10,170 nt of DNA from an uncultured Prevotella sp. (GTDB lineage: Bacteria; Bacteroidota; Bacteroidia; Bacteroidales; Bacteroidaceae), in assembly GCA_934183355.1 (NCBI GenBank), contig CAKPST010000062.1:1-10170 (forward strand), written 5' to 3'. Numbering within the stretch: the stretch's first letter is position 1; the number at the start of each line of letters is the position of its first letter. Shown here in pieces: positions 8,342 through 10,170 of the stretch. The translations under genes were made by a program, and so were the position numbers. The notes below the pieces were generated by a model. That model had not been told where the DNA came from. It worked only from the letters and a program-made list of their open reading frames with translations, and did not search any database.

Positions 8342-8357
8342 TCGAATAATTATTCGA
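8342..8357. promoter_or_regulatory. Perfect 16-bp palindrome upstream of the protease promoter
   Basis: TCGAATAATTATTCGA is identical on both strands. It lies 18 bases upstream of the proposed -33 element, a suitable place for a dimeric transcription regulator. Its 10-base half, CGAATAATTA, also occurs at 159-168, 229-238 and inverted at 295-304, beyond the other end of the gene. Palindromes of AT-rich bases arise easily by chance, so a role as an operator is only a suggestion. Confidence 0.4.
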
Positions 8358-8472
8358 CACCCACCTCTACATACCTTATAAATAGTTTTTATTTTTCTAC
8401 TGCAATCTGCAATTCTCACCGAAATATCAGCGTAACCCGTTAATATACATAGCGTTACGGAATTGCAGTAGG

Positions 8473-8500
8473 GCTTGCAGTAGATAATGCTACTGCAAGC
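8473..8500. repeat. Perfect 11-bp hairpin
   Basis: GCTTGCAGTAG (8473-8483) and CTACTGCAAGC (8490-8500) are perfect complements around a 6-base loop. No run of T follows on either strand, so it is not a typical intrinsic terminator. Each arm holds a copy of the CTACTGCAA word shared with the ends of the surrounding 370-bp unit. Confidence 0.8.
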
Positions 8501-8538
8501 ATCAGCATGGACATATTATAGCAGCAAGTCACAACTAA

Positions 8539-8640
8539 GGCTTGTTTACTATACAAACTGGGCTTGTTTGCGATGCAAGTAAGGCTTGTTTGCAATGCAA
8601 GTAAGGCTTGTTTGCGATGTAAACTGGGCTTGTTTGCGAA
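8539..8640. repeat. 22-bp tandem repeat array, about 4.6 copies
   Basis: The nonamer GGCTTGTTT recurs at 8539, 8561, 8583, 8605 and 8627, exactly 22 bases apart. The remainder of each unit varies: copies 2 and 3 end in GCAAGTAA, while copies 1 and 4 end in AAACTG. The fifth copy breaks off after 13 matching bases, where it runs into a GAATTGCAGTAG word of the surrounding element. There are no unique spacers, so this is a minisatellite and not a CRISPR. Open frames across it are a consequence of the repeat. Confidence 0.9.
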
Positions 8641-8679
8641 TTGCAGTAGCTTGCAGATGAAAACTGCAATCTGCAATTC
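8638..8679. repeat. Two-part hairpin at the end of the 22-bp array
   Basis: GAATTGCAG (8638-8646) pairs with CTGCAATTC (8671-8679). After a small internal loop, TTGCAG (8651-8656) pairs with CTGCAA (8664-8669) around a 7-base loop. It is made from the same words as the 29-bp inverted ends of the element and overlaps the last array copy. Neither strand shows a T run after it. Confidence 0.7.
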
Positions 8680-8794
8680 TCGGAATCCACTGGCTCACAA
8701 TACGTTGCAGTCGAAATTCCACAGAAAATTGCAGATTGCAGTAGAAAAATAAAAAAAAGATTCATATAGGATGGCTCGCGACATTATGGAGTAA

Positions 8795-8863
8795 CAATTA
8801 GCAACTCTTACGCGTCACAATTAGCAACTCTTACGCGTCACGATTAGCATCCCTTATGCGTCA
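8795..8863. repeat. 23-bp tandem repeat, three copies, running over the stop codon of the desulfidase gene
   Basis: Bases 8795-8817 and 8818-8840 are identical 23-base units (CAATTAGCAACTC then TTACGCGTCA). Bases 8841-8863 are a third copy with 4 changes in 23. The third copy holds the last codons of the desulfidase gene (Met-Thr-His-Lys-Gly-Cys) and its TAA stop at 8846-8844. As 23 is not a multiple of three, the extra copies lie out of frame and beyond the stop. They look like a duplication of the gene's own 3' end, or the gene may end inside an intergenic repeat. Confidence 0.92.
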
Positions 8864-10133
8864 TTATGTCGAGCACCATTTCGTCGGTCTTGTTCATTGC
8901 CTCGGCACCTATGCTGGTGAGATTGCGTATTGAACGGTCGACATCGTCGTCAATGATGCCTTCCACCGAGCTGACACACTTGCCCTCAATAGAGAGGAGG
9001 GCTGAGAGCAGAGCCGTAGATACACCCGACGAAATCTTCAGGGCGCACGACGGTTTGGCACCGTCGCATATCATGCCCGTGATGTTGGCTATCATGTTCT
9101 TCACCGAGTTGCACACACGGCAGTAGTCGCCACCCATCAGATAGGTGATGCCGCAGCTCGAACCGATGCTCGCCACAACACATCCGCAGAGAGCCGACAG
9201 CTTGCCGAGGTTTTGCTTGATGTAGATGGCTGTGAGATGACTCAGAGTGAGGGCGCGTATCAGCTCCTCCTCGGTGTTCTCGTTCTCCACGGCATATACA
9301 GCAACGGGGTTGGTGGCGCAGATGCCTTGGTTGCCCGAACCCGAATTGCTCATCACCGGAATCATCGCTCCGCCCATACGTGCATCGCATGCCAGCGCTG
9401 TAGCCGAGATGATGTGCGAGAAGATGGAGTTGCCGAAGATGCCATGACTCATCGGTCGGTCGATGGTCTTGCCCAGACAGTGACCGTAGTTGCCCTTCTT
9501 CGACTCCTCGGCAGCGCGAATATTGTAGTCGCGTGTCTTGAGTATGAAGCTGATTTCGTCGACGGGCGTTGTCATGGCAAAGTCGTACACCATGCGCATG
9601 TTGAGGCGAATGTCGTCCGACTCAGCCTCTGCCCCACTCGGCTGACGCTTGTCGAGGATGCTCTCGCCGTCGCGTTCTACAAATACGAAGCTCGTGTGCG
9701 AGTGGGCGATGACGGCAGTGGCGACATGTCCCATTGCCTCGCAGCGCACCTCCACATATAGTTTCTCTGTGATGCCGCGCTTCAGCAGTATGTCGATATG
9801 ATTGCCCTCGATATACATCTTGCCCTTCTCAAGCATGTCGGGGGTGAGGTCCTTGAGCACCTCCAACTGATACTCCGACTTGCCGACAAGAGCGCCCAGT
9901 GCGATGGCGATGGGCAGTCCTATCATGCCAGTGCCAGGGATGCCCACACCCATAGCATTCTTGAGGATGTTGGCAGACAGCTGTACTGTGATTTTCTCAG
10001 GGCGGAAGCCCAACACTTCGGTGGCGCGAGCCACACAGAGCGACACACACATCGGTTCGGTGCAGCCCACGGCTGGCACCACCTCACGATTGATGAGTGA
10101 TATGATTTGGTTGCGGGTTTGTTGGTCGAGCAT
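8844..10133 (-). CDS. cyuA: L-cysteine desulfidase family protein (UPF0597, CyuA/CdsB; often annotated L-serine dehydratase-like)
   Basis: The 429-residue protein is a full-length member of the family of archaeal CdsB and E. coli CyuA (YhaM). These are cytoplasmic iron-sulfur enzymes that break down L-cysteine to pyruvate, ammonia and sulfide without pyridoxal phosphate. Recognisable segments are VPAVGCTEP (16-26 region, Cys24), the Gly-rich MGVGIPGTGMIGLPIA (61-76), MSNSGSGNQG (261-270), LCGCVVASIGSSCGITYLMGG (315-335) and GMICDGAKPSCA (353-364). Cys24, Cys316 and Cys356 are the likely cluster ligands, by comparison with the three ligands reported for the methanogen enzyme, where the last two are also 40 residues apart. 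The substrate could be cysteine or a related amino acid such as serine. The start ATG lies in an AT-rich context without a Shine-Dalgarno sequence. It is on the same strand as the protease but 619 bases away, with a separate promoter between, so no operon is indicated. The symbol is by family similarity. Confidence 0.93.
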   Translation of the reverse strand: MLDQQTRNQIISLINREVVPAVGCTEPMCVSLCVARATEVLGFRPEKITVQLSANILKNAMGVGIPGTGMIGLPIAIALGALVGKSEYQLEVLKDLTPDMLEKGKMYIEGNHIDILLKRGITEKLYVEVRCEAMGHVATAVIAHSHTSFVFVERDGESILDKRQPSGAEAESDDIRLNMRMVYDFAMTTPVDEISFILKTRDYNIRAAEESKKGNYGHCLGKTIDRPMSHGIFGNSIFSHIISATALACDARMGGAMIPVMSNSGSGNQGICATNPVAVYAVENENTEEELIRALTLSHLTAIYIKQNLGKLSALCGCVVASIGSSCGITYLMGGDYCRVCNSVKNMIANITGMICDGAKPSCALKISSGVSTALLSALLSIEGKCVSSVEGIIDDDVDRSIRNLTSIGAEAMNKTDEMVLDIMTHKGC

Positions 10134-10150
10134 AAATTAAGATATTAGGA

Positions 10151-10170
10151 AGCCCCACCCCCGACCCCTC
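10151..10170 (-). repeat. C/G-run tract upstream of the desulfidase gene, cut by window edge
   Basis: On the plus strand three runs of C lie close together (10153-10156, 10158-10162, 10165-10168), giving GGGG-N2-GGGGG-N-GGGG on the coding strand 18-36 bases upstream of the start codon. It contrasts sharply with the AT-rich bases on either side of the start. It may be the edge of an intergenic repeat that continues outside the window. No promoter for the gene is visible in the 37 bases available. Confidence 0.5.

Larger units (their letters stand above)
8386..8755. repeat. 370-bp repeat unit bounded by perfect 29-bp inverted repeats
   Basis: Bases 8386-8414 and 8727-8755 are perfect inverted complements over 29 positions, with outer ends TTTTTATTTTTCTACTGCAA and its complement. 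The inside carries further copies of the word CTACTGCAA in both orientations (8462-8470, 8475-8483, 8490-8498 and, trimmed, 8641-8649), the word CTGCAATCTGCAATTCTC again at 8664-8681, two hairpins and a 22-bp tandem array. No believable protein is encoded. The form resembles a non-autonomous element of the MITE kind or a genome-wide intergenic repeat, but no target-site duplication is visible at its edges. It fills most of the spacer between the desulfidase 3' end and the protease promoter. Confidence 0.7.

Noticed and set aside
8473..8500. Intrinsic terminator for the desulfidase gene
   Set aside because: The hairpin is perfect, but no T run follows it on the minus strand. It is better explained as part of the repeat element.
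8539..8640. Possible CRISPR array
   Set aside because: The repeats are directly adjacent with a 22-bp period and no unique spacers, and no cas genes are nearby.
8535..8765. 76-codon minus-strand frame with a hydrophobic start that could pass for a signal peptide and a repetitive Cys/Lys tail
   Set aside because: It is open only because the 22-bp array lacks stops in that frame. It begins in the A/T-rich inverted end of the repeat element, has no promoter of its own, and an overlapping frame of similar quality exists in another phase.
9213..9761. 182-codon open frame on the plus strand opposite the desulfidase gene
   Set aside because: It is antisense to conserved segments of the desulfidase, and its product looks like no protein family.

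Overview
The window looks like a chromosomal segment of a Bacteroidales bacterium, most likely Prevotella-like. The supporting evidence is two promoter-like sites with the Bacteroidetes -7 pattern TAnnTTTG, starts without Shine-Dalgarno sequences, a large secreted protease with a C-terminal domain of the type IX secretion system (T9SS) sorting kind, and very AT-rich intergenic DNA beside GC-balanced genes. The genus is inferred, not shown.

Every gene is on the minus strand, so the order of transcription runs from high to low coordinates. (1) 8844-10133 encodes an L-cysteine desulfidase / UPF0597 (CyuA/CdsB) family enzyme, probably carrying a [4Fe-4S] cluster. (2) 8225-8843 has no gene but is rich in repeats. 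A 23-bp tandem repeat runs through the stop codon of gene 1. Next comes a 370-bp unit bounded by perfect 29-bp inverted repeats, which contains a 22-bp tandem array and two hairpins. The promoter region of the protease follows. (3) 344-8224 is one 2626-residue secreted subtilisin-like (S8) protease: signal peptide, propeptide, complete catalytic triad, fibronectin type III domain, about 1900 residues of beta-sandwich modules in a symmetric order, and a T9SS type A-like tail. (4) 69-343 is AT-rich DNA with a 35-bp inverted repeat that may end the protease transcript, then the promoter of a tRNA. (5) 1-68 is tRNA-Gly(GCC), cut by the window edge.

The genes do not form an obvious pathway. The desulfidase is a cytoplasmic amino-acid catabolic enzyme. 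The protease should act at the cell surface or outside the cell, and a link through peptide and amino-acid use is only a guess. No CRISPR array, phage, toxin-antitoxin or recognisable defence system is present. The points most worth following are the nested, mirror-like module order of the protease and the three separate intergenic repeat structures.
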